In this document: one piece after another, positions 6,730 to 7,034 of the stretch | How the letters are laid out: every line of letters begins with the position of its first letter | Position numbering within the stretch: the first letter of the stretch is position 1 | Origin: Bacteroidota bacterium | Lineage (GTDB): Bacteria > Bacteroidota > Bacteroidia > NS11-12g > UBA955 | Direction: 5' to 3' | NCBI GenBank assembly: GCA_947450015.1 | Contig: CANFUB010000135.1 | Span: 1-7,034, forward strand | Length of the DNA stretch: 7,034 nucleotides | Position numbers and translations under genes: made by a program | Notes under the pieces: model-generated | The model's database searches: none | Seen by the model: the letters and a program-made list of their open reading frames with translations, nothing else | Told to the model about the DNA's origin: nothing

Positions 6730-6792
6730 CCCGGAGGGGTTAAATATGAATAGAAAAAAATGGACAATTGTTTTCACAACCCTGAAGGGGTT
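6727..6792. repeat. two REP-like palindromes, AACCCYGRAGGGGTT
   Basis: AACCCC-GGA-GGGGTT (6727-6741) and AACCCT-GAA-GGGGTT (6778-6792) share arms, 3-base loop and a following RAATAT block, with starts 51 bases apart. The first is a perfect 6-bp dyad and the second has one T-G wobble. From memory, near-identical palindromes are widespread between genes in Bacteroidota genomes and often generate spurious short ORFs; this needs a search to confirm. A related small dyad, ATCCC-TAC-GGGAT, lies at 6873-6885. Confidence 0.7.
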
Positions 6793-6963
6793 GAATATTG
6801 TTGGCAACCCATTATAAAACATGCAAACGCATAATCGTAAGTCACCAAAGCCTCGAGCCATATACCCTTATAATCCCTACGGGATAAGAATTCCATCTGA
6901 GATATTTCTGTATTCAAAACAAAATCTGCGAATCTGTGGCTTATTATTAAAAAATCTCGGCAC
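6793..6963. other. non-coding intergenic tract, no gene recognised
   Basis: Together with the flanking repeats this completes about 460 bases without a credible gene. A 63-codon minus-strand frame spans 6774-6965, but it translates the palindrome (ending in STPSGL) and has no recognisable domain. The stretch at about 6922-6942 (AAATCTGCGAATCTGTGGC) resembles a phrase I recall recurring between Bacteroidota genes, suggesting the tract is a mosaic of small interspersed repeats. Confidence 0.5.
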
Positions 6964-6991
6964 AAAAAAAATCCCGCGATAAATCGCGGGA
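6964..6991 (-). terminator. intrinsic terminator for a minus-strand gene beyond the right edge
   Basis: TCCCGCGA (6972-6979) and TCGCGGGA (6984-6991) form a perfect 8-bp GC-rich stem around TAAA. On the minus strand the stem is followed by eight T residues (6971-6964), the classic layout. The plus-strand side is only loosely T-rich. It therefore most likely ends a transcript entering from the right, convergent with pckA. Confidence 0.8.
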
Positions 6992-7009
6992 CTTCTTATT
7001 TATTTTGTA

Positions 7010-7034
7010 GTTAATCAGTATTAATGGAAATAAC
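7010..7034. repeat. degenerate GTTATTAAGGGAA family copy, cut by the window edge
   Basis: The last 25 bases align without gaps to the left-end repeat from position 11, with about 20 of 25 matching (GTTAAT, then TATTAA, then GGAAATA). The copy probably continues past the window. Confidence 0.45.

Noticed and set aside
6774..6965. 63-codon minus-strand ORF
   Set aside because: It runs through a REP-like palindrome and up to the terminator hairpin, has no domain or start context, and ends in a palindrome-derived peptide.

Overview
This window looks like chromosomal DNA from a member of the Bacteroidota. The evidence is a secreted protein with a type IX secretion (gliding-motility-type) C-terminal domain, a DnaX that opens with the Bacteroidota-typical MENFIVSARKYRP, promoter -7 elements of the TAnnTTTG type, absence of strong Shine-Dalgarno sequences, and low GC. 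Genus cannot be fixed from the sequence alone.

Layout, left to right. Positions 1-182 hold an AT-rich repeat cluster: a 60-bp direct repeat in two copies, then an 8-bp tandem array running up to the stop codon of the first gene. 183-2768 (minus) encodes a large secreted multidomain protein: signal peptide, propeller-like N-terminal region, several PKD/Ig-like modules and a type B T9SS sorting domain. 2940-4666 (minus) is dnaX, the clamp-loader tau/gamma gene. Its reading frame is split at a run of ten A residues. The zero frame gives a 369-residue gamma-like protein, and a -1 shift (or one added A in the mRNA) gives a tau of about 575 residues. 4667-4919 is a divergent promoter region with a TTGGCA/TGCCAA inverted repeat. 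4920-6518 (plus) is pckA, ATP-dependent PEP carboxykinase, followed by a clear intrinsic terminator. 6571-7034 has no convincing gene. It holds two more copies of the GTTATTAAGGGAA repeat family, two REP-like AACCCYGRAGGGGTT palindromes, a hairpin terminator facing a minus-strand gene beyond the right edge, and a degenerate repeat copy at the edge.

The genes do not form a functional system. They are a surface or adhesion protein, a replication housekeeping gene and a central-carbon enzyme. No defence system, mobile element with a transposase, CRISPR array, tRNA or rRNA was seen. The best lead is the dnaX A10 site. If genuine, its polarity is the reverse of the textbook E. coli and Thermus cases: unslipped reading gives the short form and the full-length tau depends on slippage. 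The other leads are the loss of the DnaX zinc module and the repeat family present on both flanks.
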